Notes: generated by a model from the letters alone, not told the origin. A stretch of DNA of 64,000 bases from Bacteroidota bacterium (GCA_028876495.1 JAGWRO010000062.1:124001-188000); one strand, 5' to 3'; counted from the first letter of the stretch, positions 17,153 to 27,386 are shown. Numbers and translations: made by a program.

Positions 17153-17884
17153 CTAACTGTTCAATATTAGATACAAAACAGCAGCGATCGCCGCTCCTGC
17201 AATTGGCCCGGAAATGGGTATCCATGCATATTTCCAGTCGTTTTTATCTTTGTTTTTTATTGGCAAAATCGAATGAACAATTCTGGGCCCGATATCTCTT
17301 GCAGGATTGATCGCATAACCAGTAGTGCCGCCCAGGGAAAGTCCGATTGCCCAAACAATAAAAGCAACCGGTATTGCCCCGATAGAACCTAATCCCACGG
17401 GCGTTTTTTCTTTTCCTAATTCTCCGTTGGTGATGTAAAACACCGCCAGCAGTAAAACGAAAGTTCCCAAAAGCTCGCTGATAAAATTAAGCCTGCTGTT
17501 TTTTATGGCAGGTGCTGTGTAGAATGCAGCGCATTTTAAACCTGCCTCTTTTGTAGCTACGAAATGATCTTTATACATTACCCAAACCAAAAATGAACCG
17601 AGCATAGCGCCGAGCAATTGAGCGATGATAAACATAGGAACCCTTGACCATGCAAATTTTCCTGCGATTGCCAAACCAAGTGTTACCGCTGGATTCAGGT
17701 GTGCGCCGCTGTAGGGGCCGGCAATTACCACACCTGTAAAAACTGCCAAAGCCCACCCGGTAGTGATCACCATCCAGCCGGAATTGTTTCCTTTCGTATC
17801 TTTTAAAACCACGTTAGCCACTACACCGTTTCCCAAAAGAATCAATATCATTGTTCCAATGAATTCTGCAATAATCGGGTTCAT
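17153..17884 (-). CDS. glpF: Glycerol uptake facilitator (aquaglyceroporin)
   Basis: 243 residues, six TM segments and two half-helices. The NPA motifs are at 64-66 (SGAHLNPAVTLG) and 193-195 (GYAINPARDIGPR); the Asp after NPAR is typical of the glycerol-conducting branch. It passes glycerol through the inner membrane by diffusion. It lies 29 bases downstream of glpK on the same strand, and glpD diverges from glpK, so all three genes of glycerol catabolism are together. Confidence 0.95.
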   Translation of the reverse strand: MNPIIAEFIGTMILILLGNGVVANVVLKDTKGNNSGWMVITTGWALAVFTGVVIAGPYSGAHLNPAVTLGLAIAGKFAWSRVPMFIIAQLLGAMLGSFLVWVMYKDHFVATKEAGLKCAAFYTAPAIKNSRLNFISELLGTFVLLLAVFYITNGELGKEKTPVGLGSIGAIPVAFIVWAIGLSLGGTTGYAINPARDIGPRIVHSILPIKNKDKNDWKYAWIPISGPIAGAAIAAVLYLILNS

Positions 17885-17913
17885 TCGTTTTGCTTTAGTT
17901 TATGAGTTGGTGA

Positions 17914-19410
17914 TTATTTTTTATCTGAATCAGCCCAAAATTTGGTGGCTTCCACAGCACGGTACCAGCTTTTTATTTGAGCTTGTTTGTCATCTTCTGA
18001 AGGCTGATAGCTCCGGTTAATTTTCCATTGCTGTTGCAACTGCTCTATGTTTTTCCAAAAGCCAACTGCAAGTCCGGCAAGATAAGCGGCACCGATAGCA
18101 GTAATTTCAGTCACTTCCGGGCGCACAACTGATGTTTTGAGAATGTCAGACTGGAATTGCAACAAGAGATTGTTTTGTGTAGCGCCACCGTCAACTCTTA
18201 ATTCAGCAATGGTAATCCCTGAGTCAGATTCCATCGCTTTTAATACTTCCATCGTCTGGAAGGCAATACTTTCCAGTGCGGCTCTTGCAATGTGGCTTCG
18301 GTTCGTTCCACGCGTAATTCCAAAAATACTTCCCCGTGCATATTGGTTCCAGTGTGGTGCTCCCATACCTGCAAAAGCAGGAACGATATAAACGCCGCCG
18401 CTGTCGGCAACTTCAGAAGCGAGTTCTTCAATTTCAGCAGCAGATGAAATTATTTTTAATTCATCGCGCAGCCATTGAACCACCGCGCCTGCAATAAAAA
18501 TACTTCCTTCAAAAGCGTATTCAACTTTGTCGCCGATTTTCCATGCGATGGTTGTAATCAAATTATTTTTTGAAAGGATGGGTTTGTTGCCAATGTTCAT
18601 CAGCATAAAACATCCGGTGCCATAAGTATTTTTTACCATGCCCGGTTGGTTACACATGTGCCCAAACAACGCCGCCTGCTGGTCACCCGCAATTCCGGCA
18701 ATTGGAACTTTGGTACCTAACAATTGCCCTGAACTTTCACCATACACTTCACTTGAAGATTTCACTTCGGGAAGCATACTTTTGGGAATTTGAAAGATAT
18801 CCAGTAACTCTTCATCCCATGATAAAGTGTTGATATTATAAAGCATTGTGCGGGAAGCGTTGCTAACATCCGTTATGTGTAATTGGCCTTCTGTTAAGTT
18901 CCAGATGAGCCACGAATCAATGGTTCCGAAAGCCAGTTTTCCCTGTAGCGCTTTGTCCCGTGCACCTTCCACGTGGTTCAATATCCATTGAATTTTTGTG
19001 GCAGAAAAGTAAGCGTCCAATACCAAACCGGTCTTTTCGCGGATAATAGTATCTAGATTTTTTTCTTTGAGCAGATCGCATTGTGCTGAAGTTCTGCGAT
19101 CCTGCCAAACGATAGCATCGTAAACCGGTTTGCCGGTTTCTTTATCCCAAACAACTGTCGTTTCTCTTTGATTGGTAATACCGATAGCCGCTATTTCGTC
19201 AGGTTTTATTTTCTCTTTTAAAATAGCTTCTGTAATTACTGAAGCCTGTGAAGACCAGATTTCCATCGGATCGTGTTCCACCCAACCGGGTTGCGGATAA
19301 ATTTGTTTAAATTCTTTTTGCGCCAAAGAAACGATTTTACCACTTTCATTAAAAAGAATGGCACGTGAGCTTGTGGTTCCCTGGTCAAGCGTGAGTATAT
19401 ACTTTTTCAT
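17914..19410 (-). CDS. glpK: Glycerol kinase
   Basis: 498 residues from the ATG at 19410 ([18 protein letters not shown]); an upstream in-frame ATG adds 19 residues with no counterpart in the family. FGGY-kinase motifs: [11 protein letters not shown] near the N-terminus, [14 protein letters not shown], the Asp-containing [12 protein letters not shown], and [18 protein letters not shown] near the C-terminus. It phosphorylates glycerol to sn-glycerol 3-phosphate with ATP, trapping the glycerol that enters through GlpF. Confidence 0.96.
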   Translation of the reverse strand: MKKYILTLDQGTTSSRAILFNESGKIVSLAQKEFKQIYPQPGWVEHDPMEIWSSQASVITEAILKEKIKPDEIAAIGITNQRETTVVWDKETGKPVYDAIVWQDRRTSAQCDLLKEKNLDTIIREKTGLVLDAYFSATKIQWILNHVEGARDKALQGKLAFGTIDSWLIWNLTEGQLHITDVSNASRTMLYNINTLSWDEELLDIFQIPKSMLPEVKSSSEVYGESSGQLLGTKVPIAGIAGDQQAALFGHMCNQPGMVKNTYGTGCFMLMNIGNKPILSKNNLITTIAWKIGDKVEYAFEGSIFIAGAVVQWLRDELKIISSAAEIEELASEVADSGGVYIVPAFAGMGAPHWNQYARGSIFGITRGTNRSHIARAALESIAFQTMEVLKAMESDSGITIAELRVDGGATQNNLLLQFQSDILKTSVVRPEVTEITAIGAAYLAGLAVGFWKNIEQLQQQWKINRSYQPSEDDKQAQIKSWYRAVEATKFWADSDKK

Positions 19411-19609
19411 TCCTGCAGTTATAGGTTCGAAAATATTCCTTCTAAATTTCTGTAGATTAAGTATCAAGCAAACCGTTAGTAAAGAAACTTATTCTGTCAA
19501 TTTCTTTTTCGAAATAAAAGGAATCAAAATAAATAATTAGAAAGCAAATTAGTAATTTTCCGCGAAGTGCTTTTTTTTATTATTTAGAGAAAAAAATAAA
19601 CACCGTTAA

Positions 19610-21184
19610 ATGAATTTTTTCAACAGAGACCTACTTATCAAATCTTTAAAAGAAACTGAGGAATGGGATATCCTGATTATTGGTGGAGGAGCTACAGGTT
19701 TGGGGATTGCGGTAGATGCAACGGTGCGGGGTTTTAAAACCTTGTTGGTAGAGCAGGATGATTTTGCAAAAGCAACTTCGGGCAGAAGTACCAAACTCGT
19801 TCATGGCGGCGTGCGTTACCTGGCACAGGGCAATATTAGCCTTGTAAAAGAAGCTTTAAAAGAAAGAGGGTTTCTTCTTAAAAATGCACCTCATCTTGCC
19901 AAAAATGAGTCTTTTGTTATTCCGTGCTTTTCATGGGCAAAAGGTTTTTTTTATGCTGTGGGACTGAAAATGTACGATTGGCTTGCGGGGAATAAAAGTA
20001 TTGGAAAATCAAAATTGATTTTTAGAAAAGAAGTTGAAAAAAGATTACCTACCATAAAAAAAGCTTCTTTAAAATGCGGTGTTTTATACCATGACGGCAT
20101 CTTTGATGATGCACGGCTTGCTTTGAACCTGGCGCAAACGGTTGTTGAAAAAGGAGCAGTGGTTATTAATTATTGCAGGGTAATATCTCTATTAAAAAAT
20201 GAAGGTCAAAAGATTTGCGGAGCAACAATAATGGATAAAGAAACGCAGGAAATAGTTGAGGTAAAATCAAAAGTAGTCGTGAATGCTACCGGGGTTTTTG
20301 CTGATGATATTTTAAAAATGGACCAGCCTGAATCTAAGCCGCTCATCAGGCCCAGCCAGGGAATCCATTTAGTTTTAGATGGATCATTTCTGCAATCGGG
20401 TGACTCAATTATGATTCCTCATACAGATGATGGGCGGGTGCTGTTTGCTATTCCGTGGCACGATAAGGTTCTTGTTGGTACAACAGATACCCCTTTAAAA
20501 ATCCCTTCTCCCGAACCGAGGGCACTTGAAAGTGAGGTAGAATTCGTATTGAAAACTGCTGCAAGTTATTTATCTGAAATTCCCACAAGAAAAAATGTGT
20601 TAAGTGTTTTCGCGGGGTTAAGACCGTTAGCGGCTAACGGTGATGAGACAGCAAAAACAAAAGAGATTTCAAGGAGTCATAAAGTTATTATTTCAGAAAG
20701 TGGACTGGTTTCGGTGATCGGCGGCAAATGGACTACTTATCGAAAAATGGCGGAAGATGCTATGAATAAGATCATGAATCACCAACTTCTTTCTGCAAAA
20801 AGCGGATCCACAGAAAATGTAAAAATTCATGGATATTCAATGGAAGCAAACAAACCAGGCTCATTATCTTTTTATGGTTCAGATAAAATTGAAATTGAAA
20901 TGCTGGAAGAAGAAAATGAATACTTTACACAACCTCTGAGTAAAGAAACCCATATAAAAGTGGCGCAGGTAATTTGGGCCGTTCGTAATGAAATGGCGCG
21001 AACGGTGGAAGATGTGCTTGCCCGGCGGATAAGAGTACTATTTACCGATGCGCGACTTGCCATTTTATTGGCCCCAAAAGTGGCTGATATTATGATGAAA
21101 GAATTAAACCATAATGAAATATGGAAAGCAAACCAGGTTGAAACATTTACACAATTAGCGAAAGGATATTTACCAACGCTTTGA
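19610..21184 (+). CDS. glpD: Aerobic-type glycerol-3-phosphate dehydrogenase (FAD-dependent)
   Basis: 524 residues. Dinucleotide-binding motif IIGGGATGLGIAVDA at about 20-34, followed by SGRSTKLVHGGVRYL typical of GlpD. Substrate-side motifs are TDTPL, FAGLRPL and IGGKWTTYRKMAED; the C-terminal DAO_C helical domain contains EMARTVEDVLARRIR. It oxidises glycerol 3-phosphate to dihydroxyacetone phosphate and feeds electrons to quinone. Divergent from glpK with about 200 bases between them. Confidence 0.95.
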   Translation: MNFFNRDLLIKSLKETEEWDILIIGGGATGLGIAVDATVRGFKTLLVEQDDFAKATSGRSTKLVHGGVRYLAQGNISLVKEALKERGFLLKNAPHLAKNESFVIPCFSWAKGFFYAVGLKMYDWLAGNKSIGKSKLIFRKEVEKRLPTIKKASLKCGVLYHDGIFDDARLALNLAQTVVEKGAVVINYCRVISLLKNEGQKICGATIMDKETQEIVEVKSKVVVNATGVFADDILKMDQPESKPLIRPSQGIHLVLDGSFLQSGDSIMIPHTDDGRVLFAIPWHDKVLVGTTDTPLKIPSPEPRALESEVEFVLKTAASYLSEIPTRKNVLSVFAGLRPLAANGDETAKTKEISRSHKVIISESGLVSVIGGKWTTYRKMAEDAMNKIMNHQLLSAKSGSTENVKIHGYSMEANKPGSLSFYGSDKIEIEMLEEENEYFTQPLSKETHIKVAQVIWAVRNEMARTVEDVLARRIRVLFTDARLAILLAPKVADIMMKELNHNEIWKANQVETFTQLAKGYLPTL

Positions 21185-21316
21185 AAAAAATTAAATGTAA
21201 TTAGTCAAAAAATAATAACGGGAAGTGATTTATTTGCTTTCCTTTGCCTGAGTTTTCTGGTTATAAAAACCAATTAAAATTTTTCCTAAAATTCCAGTCT
21301 TTTAATTAAAACTGAT

Positions 21317-23995
21317 ATGCGAATTTCATTCAAAATACTTGCCCTTATTTCGTTGATGTTTTTTGTTTCCTGTAAGACATCTAAGATTGCTAAATCGATA
21401 GTTACTTCGGTTGTATCAGGCGAAGCGTATCACAGCAGCTATGATGATACCACATTAGCGGTCGACAACAGTTCTATCCTGATGCCTTACAATCGTTTTA
21501 TTGATCCCGCAGGAACGGTAATTCGTTTTGGGAATATGGCACGGGAAAATCATAGTCTTGATTGCGTGATGCTTCCTGACGGAAATGTGTTGGCCGTAGA
21601 AGACAGGTATGGCGTGGCTTTTATTGATGTAAAACAAAATAAACTATTATTTCATCTTGATTATGCAGGAGAATACAGCGGGTTGATGAGTACCTATTCA
21701 GGATTAAAATCATACCGGGATGAAACAGGAGAGCACCTTCTTTGGGGAGCAGCGAATCCATATAAAGAAGTTTCCCTAATCCTCGATGCAGTTTGGGATG
21801 GTGAAAAAGCAGTGATTAAAGATTCGATTTCGTTTGAAGCAGCAGCGCCGGCACCATTGTCATTGCCAAACGATATTGCCATTAATGAGGAAGACGGGCA
21901 AAAATATTTGTACGTGGTTTTAAACGGAAACAATCAACTTCAAAAACTAAGGCTGGCCGATAAAAAAATCATCTGGACAACAGCCACAGGAATGGCGCCT
22001 TTTGGTATTGCGCTTGCCGGATCAAAAGCTTATGTTACCAATTGGGCCGGCCCGGTTCCGACTGATAAAGCAAAGGAGACTGCAGGCATTCCTTACGGAG
22101 AAGTGTATGTAGATCACAGAACAGGCGCCACTTTAGAGGGAACGATAAGTATTATTGACTTAAAAACAGGTAATGCAGAAAAAGAGGTTGAAGTGGGGCT
22201 CCATCCCAACGCGATCATCAGCAGTAAGGATGGAAAGTTGGTGTATGTTTCAAACGGAAACAGTGATAATGTTTCAGTGATCGATACGCAAAGTGATAAG
22301 GTAATAGATTCAGTTTCTGTAAGATTGAACCCCGAAGAAAATCATTATATCGGTGATTCACCGAATGCTCTTGCTTTGAGTGAAGACGGAAAAACCTTGT
22401 ATGTTTCAAATGGAATGGACAATGCGGTTGCGGTTGTAAATATTGGCGAAATTTCTTCGTCTGCTGGTGAAGAAAATGTAAAAGTGAAAGGATTTATTCC
22501 AACGGAAGCGTATCCGGCAGGCTTGGCGTTACATGGAAATTCATTGTATGTGGCCAATCTTGAAGGCGAGGGGGCAAGGACAGAAATTAATAATAGTTAT
22601 AACGCACATCACGAGGAAGCGACCATCTCTATAATTCCTCTGCCTTCTTCCAATGATTTAGATGCTTATACTAAAAAAGTAATAGAGTCAAACCTTTTGT
22701 TCCGTACAAAAATCACCGGGCTTTTACCACGGGATGGAATTGCGCCAAAGCCGGTTCCGGAAAGGATTGGTGAACCTTCTGTTTTTAAACATGTACTTTA
22801 TATTATAAAGGAAAATCGCACGTACGACCAGGTATTGGGTGATATGAAAGAAGGAGACGGTCAACCATCTTTATGTATTTACGGAAATAATGTTACGCCC
22901 AACCAGCATAAACTCGCCAAACAATATTTGCTGCTTGATAATTATTATGCTTCAGGAAAATCTTCTGCTGAAGGACATTCATGGGCAGATGCAGCAATCG
23001 TTACTGATTATATTGAAAAGAATGTCCGTGCATGGTTTCGTAGTTACCCGCATGTGCTATACGATGCAATGGTTTACAATAAAAATGGTTTTATCTGGAA
23101 CAATGCATTGGATCATGGAAAAACGGTCAGAATTTATGGCGAAGCCTGTGTGCCCGAATTTAATGGAAGCCTAAACTGGACAAGCATCTATCAAAATTAT
23201 CTTGCCGGAAAGCAAACCGATTTTACCAACGTGACCACTATTTCAAGAGTGAAACCAATCATGTCGCAAACGTATCCTTGTTATGACGGCCATAATTTTA
23301 ATGACCAGATGCGTGCGGATGCTTTTATAAATGAATTGAAGGAAGCGGAAAAAAAGCCTGGAGATCAGTTGCCTCAATTGATGGTAATGGCATTGCCGAA
23401 CGATCATACTGCCGGAATGGCACCTGGATTTCCAACACCAAGAGCAATGGTTGCAGACAACGATTTGGCATTGGGCCGTATCATTGAAGCGGTTACCAAA
23501 AGCCGGTTTTGGGATTCAACCGTTGTTTTTGTTTCAGAAGATGATTCGCAGGATGGATGGGATCATGTTTCTGCCTATCGTACTACAGGATTTGTTATCA
23601 GCCCGTATTCTCATTTACAAAAAACGGTTCATACCAATTATAACCAAACCTGCGTGGTTCGCACCATTGAACAAATTTTGGGTTTGCCCCCGATGAATAT
23701 TATGGATGCCACCGCCTTGCCGATGTTTGATTGTTTTTCAACTGCCAGCAATAAACATTCGTTTTCTTTTGTAAAAAATAATGTTCCGTTAAATGAAATG
23801 AATAAGGGCACTGCTTCCTTAAGCGGTAAGGCGAAAAAGTTTGCACAATTTTCAATGCTTCCTGAATTTGCTCATATTGACGGAGGCAATGATGATTTAC
23901 TAAACCGGATTCTTTGGTTTGCTTCAAAAGGAAATACGCCTTATCCTAAGCAACTTACTTTACCGAAGGGAGATCGGAAGGATGCCGATGATTGA
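21317..23995 (+). CDS. Lipoprotein: YVTN beta-propeller fused to phosphoesterase (phospholipase C-like)
   Basis: 892 residues with a lipoprotein signal (LISLMFFVSCKTSK). The N-terminal half is a seven-bladed type beta-propeller with YVTN repeats (KLVYVSNGNSDNVSVID, KTLYVSNGMDNAVAVVN). The C-terminal half (about 490-830) is a PF04185-type phosphoesterase: ENRTYDQVLGDM, EGHSWADAAIVTDY, MALPNDHTAGMAPG and EDDSQDGWDHV supply the metal- and phosphate-binding residues of the alkaline-phosphatase superfamily. Such proteins cleave phosphomonoesters or phosphodiesters outside the cytoplasm; the actual substrate is unknown. A dispersed repeat follows its stop. Confidence 0.85.
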   Translation: MRISFKILALISLMFFVSCKTSKIAKSIVTSVVSGEAYHSSYDDTTLAVDNSSILMPYNRFIDPAGTVIRFGNMARENHSLDCVMLPDGNVLAVEDRYGVAFIDVKQNKLLFHLDYAGEYSGLMSTYSGLKSYRDETGEHLLWGAANPYKEVSLILDAVWDGEKAVIKDSISFEAAAPAPLSLPNDIAINEEDGQKYLYVVLNGNNQLQKLRLADKKIIWTTATGMAPFGIALAGSKAYVTNWAGPVPTDKAKETAGIPYGEVYVDHRTGATLEGTISIIDLKTGNAEKEVEVGLHPNAIISSKDGKLVYVSNGNSDNVSVIDTQSDKVIDSVSVRLNPEENHYIGDSPNALALSEDGKTLYVSNGMDNAVAVVNIGEISSSAGEENVKVKGFIPTEAYPAGLALHGNSLYVANLEGEGARTEINNSYNAHHEEATISIIPLPSSNDLDAYTKKVIESNLLFRTKITGLLPRDGIAPKPVPERIGEPSVFKHVLYIIKENRTYDQVLGDMKEGDGQPSLCIYGNNVTPNQHKLAKQYLLLDNYYASGKSSAEGHSWADAAIVTDYIEKNVRAWFRSYPHVLYDAMVYNKNGFIWNNALDHGKTVRIYGEACVPEFNGSLNWTSIYQNYLAGKQTDFTNVTTISRVKPIMSQTYPCYDGHNFNDQMRADAFINELKEAEKKPGDQLPQLMVMALPNDHTAGMAPGFPTPRAMVADNDLALGRIIEAVTKSRFWDSTVVFVSEDDSQDGWDHVSAYRTTGFVISPYSHLQKTVHTNYNQTCVVRTIEQILGLPPMNIMDATALPMFDCFSTASNKHSFSFVKNNVPLNEMNKGTASLSGKAKKFAQFSMLPEFAHIDGGNDDLLNRILWFASKGNTPYPKQLTLPKGDRKDADD

Positions 23996-23999
23996 TTAT

Positions 24000-24036
24000 A
24001 GTAAATAAAGAAATAACCCCGATTTTTATTTTTGAT
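24000..24036 (+). repeat. Dispersed intergenic repeat, copy 5
   Basis: AGTAAAT at 24000-24006, TTTTTATTTT at 24023-24032, constant spacing. The 3' flank (GATTTTGATTTGCGAGGG) is shared with copies 6 and 8, marking a subfamily different from copies 2 and 3. Confidence 0.65.
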
Positions 24037-24119
24037 TTTGATTTGCGAGGGCACGAGCATAGGAGTGAGCTGATTAGGAGCAATATCGAAACAGCTCTTC
24101 TCAAAAGAAAAACAGGAAT

Positions 24120-24932
24120 ATGGCTATACCAATTCAATACTTTTGTACCCGGTGGGGTAGTGAGCACATCAACTGGGCCGATTTTTGCCAAAAGGTAAAG
24201 GCTGAAGGATATGATGGCATTGAATATGGAATAGCGGCTTCCACTACCTCTGAGGAATTGGATGAGTTATGGAATGCTGCTGAAAAATATGGCCTTTCAT
24301 TGATTGCTCAGCATTACGATACGGTGGAACCGAAGTTTTCAAGCCATTTAAATCTTTATGAACTGTGGTTGAAGAAAATTAAAAAGTACCCTTGGGTTAA
24401 GGTGAATTCACAAACAGGCAGAGATTTTTTTTCGCCGGAAGAGAATACGCGATTAATTGAAACCGCTGCAGCAAGCGGTATGAATATCTTACATGAAACC
24501 CACCGTGGCAAGTTTGCTTTTGCTGCGCATATTACAAAAGATTATCTTAAAAGATTACCCGGACTGCGCCTGACATTGGACATTTCTCATTGGGTGTGCG
24601 TTTCAGAATCTTTCCTGGAGGATTTTGAAGATGCTGTTGAATTGGCGATCACAAGGACTGATCATGTTCATGCGCGCGTAGGCTATACCGAAGGACCACA
24701 GGTTCCTGACCCAAGAGTTTCTACATGGGAGGAGGCGCTTGAAAAACACCTTGGCTGGTGGGGCAGGGTAGTGAATTTGAAACGAAAACAGAATTTGCCT
24801 CTCAGTATCACTCCCGAATTCGGCCCTTTTCCCTACATGGTTCCAGACTCAACAACCGGCAAACCTGTAAGTGACCAATGGGAAGTTAATGCCTGGATCA
24901 TGAGGTTACTAAAAAAGCGTTATGGACAATAA
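24120..24932 (+). CDS. Sugar phosphate isomerase/epimerase (AP endonuclease 2-like TIM barrel)
   Basis: 270 residues. The TIM-barrel signature of xylose-isomerase-like proteins is present: FCQKVKAEGYDGIEYG at the first strands, HETHRGKF, LTLDISHWVCVSE and HVHARVGYTEGPQVPDP, which contain the Glu/Asp/His residues that bind the divalent metal. The substrate is probably a sugar or sugar phosphate but cannot be told from sequence. It stands alone between a dispersed repeat and a strong palindromic terminator. Confidence 0.85.
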   Translation: MAIPIQYFCTRWGSEHINWADFCQKVKAEGYDGIEYGIAASTTSEELDELWNAAEKYGLSLIAQHYDTVEPKFSSHLNLYELWLKKIKKYPWVKVNSQTGRDFFSPEENTRLIETAAASGMNILHETHRGKFAFAAHITKDYLKRLPGLRLTLDISHWVCVSESFLEDFEDAVELAITRTDHVHARVGYTEGPQVPDPRVSTWEEALEKHLGWWGRVVNLKRKQNLPLSITPEFGPFPYMVPDSTTGKPVSDQWEVNAWIMRLLKKRYGQ

Positions 24933-24972
24933 ATACTGGTGCAATAAACAGATGAAGGAGTGACTCTTTTTT

Positions 24973-25013
24973 CCTTAACCAGTCCCCGGTTTGTAAACGA
25001 GGACTGGTTAAGG
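24973..25013. terminator. Bidirectional terminator, 13-bp perfect stem
   Basis: CCTTAACCAGTCC (24973-24985) is exactly repeated inverted at 25001-25013 with a 15-base loop, between the isomerase gene and the convergent DUF5602-like gene. Confidence 0.75.
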
Positions 25014-25019
25014 GATTGT

Positions 25020-25934
25020 TTATCTCAAAACCATCATATCCAAACTTACATAATGCATGTTATTAGAATTGTCTTTCCAAATATTATATCGTGTAGGGTA
25101 GTAGGTATTAGCCGGATCAAAATATTGGGGCTGCCTGATATCTTCATGAATAGTATTTCCACTTTCCAAAATGGCCATAGTAATCATTGGTTCATCAAAA
25201 ATTACATGACCATTGTAGCTACCATAAATAAATGTTTTTGTAAATAACTGCCCATGAAACTCCGGTGAAAGAAGGTCTACCCAATGGGCACCCATTTGGG
25301 GAACACCACCGGGTATATGAAGGTATAGCGGAGGCATATACCCTGCGGGAGGATCATTTTTAAATGCAGCAGAATCAACTGTATAAGGTGGAATGGCTAA
25401 TTGCGCGGCCAATGATATTTTATAAAAATGAAAATCAAAATGAGGGATGTCATATACATGTGCAGGCTCATGACCCTGGGGATTCCAATCAATTACAATA
25501 TGATCAAATGGAGTTACGCTTTTTGCTTTTTGGTGCAACTTTAATGTGAAGGTGCTGGCAGCAAAATTTGTTGGATCCTGTGTAAGGCCCTGTAAGGCGC
25601 CATCAGTCATTTCAACCCCAATTGCCAATGGTTTACCATCATGAGCTATATTGATCCATGACCTTATATGTCCATTACCCATTTGCACCTGGGGACCATA
25701 AAAAGTATTGTACTTTAAAGAAGATATTTCTGAAGCAGACTTCCTGTCTGCAAGGCCAGCCCCTGCATCAGGCATTACAATTGTTGCATTATCGTTCATT
25801 GCAAAGCTGTCATTTTGTAATGTTAAGCTTTTTATATCTTTTTTGCTGCAAGAGATAAAGGTTGCGATGAATACTGTAGTAATAATAAAATAAGTAAATA
25901 ATCTTAGTGAACTAAATTTGAATTTTGTTGGCAT
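25020..25934 (-). CDS. Lipoprotein with DUF5602-like domain
   Basis: 304 residues. A lipoprotein signal (ITTVFIATFISCSKKD) is followed by a beta-rich domain containing YGPQVQMGNGHIRSWI, a His-rich part (DHIVIDWNPQGHEPAH, IPHFDFHFYKIS) and HIPGGVPQMGAHWVDL, FIYGSYNGHVIFDEPM. The histidine pattern suggests metal binding and resembles the DUF5602 (TTHB210-like) family, recalled from memory. Function unknown. The next genes upstream on the same strand are a cupin and a Crp-type regulator. Confidence 0.6.
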   Translation of the reverse strand: MPTKFKFSSLRLFTYFIITTVFIATFISCSKKDIKSLTLQNDSFAMNDNATIVMPDAGAGLADRKSASEISSLKYNTFYGPQVQMGNGHIRSWINIAHDGKPLAIGVEMTDGALQGLTQDPTNFAASTFTLKLHQKAKSVTPFDHIVIDWNPQGHEPAHVYDIPHFDFHFYKISLAAQLAIPPYTVDSAAFKNDPPAGYMPPLYLHIPGGVPQMGAHWVDLLSPEFHGQLFTKTFIYGSYNGHVIFDEPMITMAILESGNTIHEDIRQPQYFDPANTYYPTRYNIWKDNSNNMHYVSLDMMVLR

Positions 25935-26033
25935 AATAATCTTTTTTGAAATTGAGTTTTAAATTTTGAATTTACAGTTTTCTTAGAGTAAGAGAGAAAT
26001 GAAAATCTCACTCCTGTGAAATTAGAACATTTG

Positions 26034-26465
26034 CTATTTTGGTAACACAGGAATCAAACCATACCTGGTCATTACTATCTTTAGTTTTTCAATATCAGGA
26101 GGCCCGCCTGCATTTACAATTTCAGCACACTCTTTAAAGAAGTTTGGCCCAATAAGGGCTGGAGTAATTACTGCCAAAGCCTTGGCATTCTCTTGCCTTA
26201 GATTATCAAATCCGTGTACTGCACCGCGGGGAATAAAATAAGATTCACCCTGTGCAATATCAACCGGGGTGCCTTCAACAGTAAATGTAATTACTCCTTC
26301 TAATCCATAAATCGTTTCATCATAATGTTCATGATAATGAGGAATAGGTACTTTAGCGCCCACGGGGACAGTAAATTCAAACATCGCTACCGAGCCATTG
26401 CTATCGGCTGTTTCCAGCAGGAAATCAATTGTTACCTGCCCAACTCTGATTGTTTCTTTTTTCAT
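26034..26465 (-). CDS. Small cupin-domain protein
   Basis: 143 residues, a single cupin barrel. Motif 1 is PHYHEHYDETIYGLEG with the metal-binding His-x-His and Glu, and motif 2 is YFIPRGAVHGFDN with the last His. Substrate unknown. It is encoded 67 bases downstream of a Crp-type regulator on the same strand, which may control it. Confidence 0.8.
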   Translation of the reverse strand: MKKETIRVGQVTIDFLLETADSNGSVAMFEFTVPVGAKVPIPHYHEHYDETIYGLEGVITFTVEGTPVDIAQGESYFIPRGAVHGFDNLRQENAKALAVITPALIGPNFFKECAEIVNAGGPPDIEKLKIVMTRYGLIPVLPK

Positions 26466-26532
26466 AATAGTTTTTAATTTATGAGCAAGCTAATTACATA
26501 AACAAACAAAGGCTTTGATTTGAATCAAGAAA

Positions 26533-27114
26533 TTATTTGGCGACTATTTTTTTTCGAACCCGGCTTAGTGTTTCGGGTGTCATTCCTAAGTAAGCTGCAA
26601 TTTGGAACAAAGGTAAACGCAGAAGGAGTTGGGGTTCCTCGTTGAGAAACCGTATATATTTCTCTTCGGGAGTTTCAATGGTGGCTTCTCCTAATCGTTT
26701 TTTTAGCATGTAATTTGTTTCCTGCTGTGCCTTGATAAAATACATGGTAAAGGGCGCAATATTTGTAACAGTATATATCCAGTTCTTTTGATTTATTGCC
26801 AAAAGCTTACTGTCTTCAAGAGCTTGTAGATTTAATTCTGTTGGAGTATTATTTAAAAAGCTTACCAGCTCACTGCACCAACCATTTTCAACTTTAAAAT
26901 AGATATTTCTTTCTTCTCCATTGCTATTAATAAGGTATTGACGCAGGCATCCTTTCTCAATGAAATAAACTTTTCTGGAAATATCCCCTTCTTTAAATAA
27001 ATATTCATTCTTCTTCACATCAATCATTTCAATCAAGGGCATGAGTTTCAAAAAATCTTTGTCCGGGAATTCAACTATGCGTCTAAATTCTGTTAAGAGT
27101 AAAGAGTCGTTCAT
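26533..27114 (-). CDS. Crp/Fnr-family transcriptional regulator
   Basis: 193 residues. The N-terminal cyclic-nucleotide-binding-like barrel (about 25-115) has KKNEYLFKEGDISRKVYFIEKG, but the usual RxSxxxG phosphate-binding cassette is not obvious, so the ligand may not be cAMP. The C-terminal part holds a winged helix (RLPLFQIAAYLGMTPETLSRVRKKI) of the compact form common in Bacteroidota. It probably acts on the adjacent cupin and DUF5602 genes or on itself. Confidence 0.85.
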   Translation of the reverse strand: MNDSLLLTEFRRIVEFPDKDFLKLMPLIEMIDVKKNEYLFKEGDISRKVYFIEKGCLRQYLINSNGEERNIYFKVENGWCSELVSFLNNTPTELNLQALEDSKLLAINQKNWIYTVTNIAPFTMYFIKAQQETNYMLKKRLGEATIETPEEKYIRFLNEEPQLLLRLPLFQIAAYLGMTPETLSRVRKKIVAK

Positions 27115-27196
27115 GGTTTTAATGATAATGTTCAGGGCATTGTGTTGTATTGTTGCCTTCCAGTTCAGGAATGTACAACAATCATCCTAAAAATAC

Positions 27197-27235
27197 AGCA
27201 AACGAAGAAATTGAGTCAATTTTTATTTTTGATTT
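27197..27235 (+). repeat. Dispersed intergenic repeat, copy 6
   Basis: AGCAAAC at 27197-27203, TTTTTATTTT at 27220-27229, followed by the GATTTCGATT flank shared with copies 5 and 8. Confidence 0.65.
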
Positions 27236-27317
27236 CGATTAGTGAGGATGCCTACCGGAGATTTAGCTGTTCGCTTTTACATCTTTTCTAACGTGATTAA
27301 AATTACTAGCGGTATAT

Positions 27318-27353
27318 AGTAAACGAAGAAATAAGTCAGATTTTTATTTTTGA
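27318..27353 (+). repeat. Dispersed intergenic repeat, copy 7
   Basis: AGTAAAC at 27318-27324 and TTTTTATTTT at 27341-27350. Second copy in the same 272-base gap, 121 bases after copy 6 and in the same orientation. Confidence 0.65.
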
Positions 27354-27386
27354 TCGATTAATAGAAGTGATAAATGCTCTTTCAAT

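Noticed and set aside
17914-19467. Longer glpK starting at 19467
   Set aside because: The family starts at [13 protein letters not shown]; the extra 19 residues lie in the upstream region.
23992-24198. 68-codon ORF spanning the phosphoesterase/isomerase gap
   Set aside because: It consists of dispersed-repeat DNA followed by an out-of-frame reading of the isomerase start; no coding signal.
27197-27353. Two repeat copies 121 bases apart as a CRISPR or tandem array
   Set aside because: Only two copies in this gap; the same element occurs singly at many other sites, and no cas gene is present.
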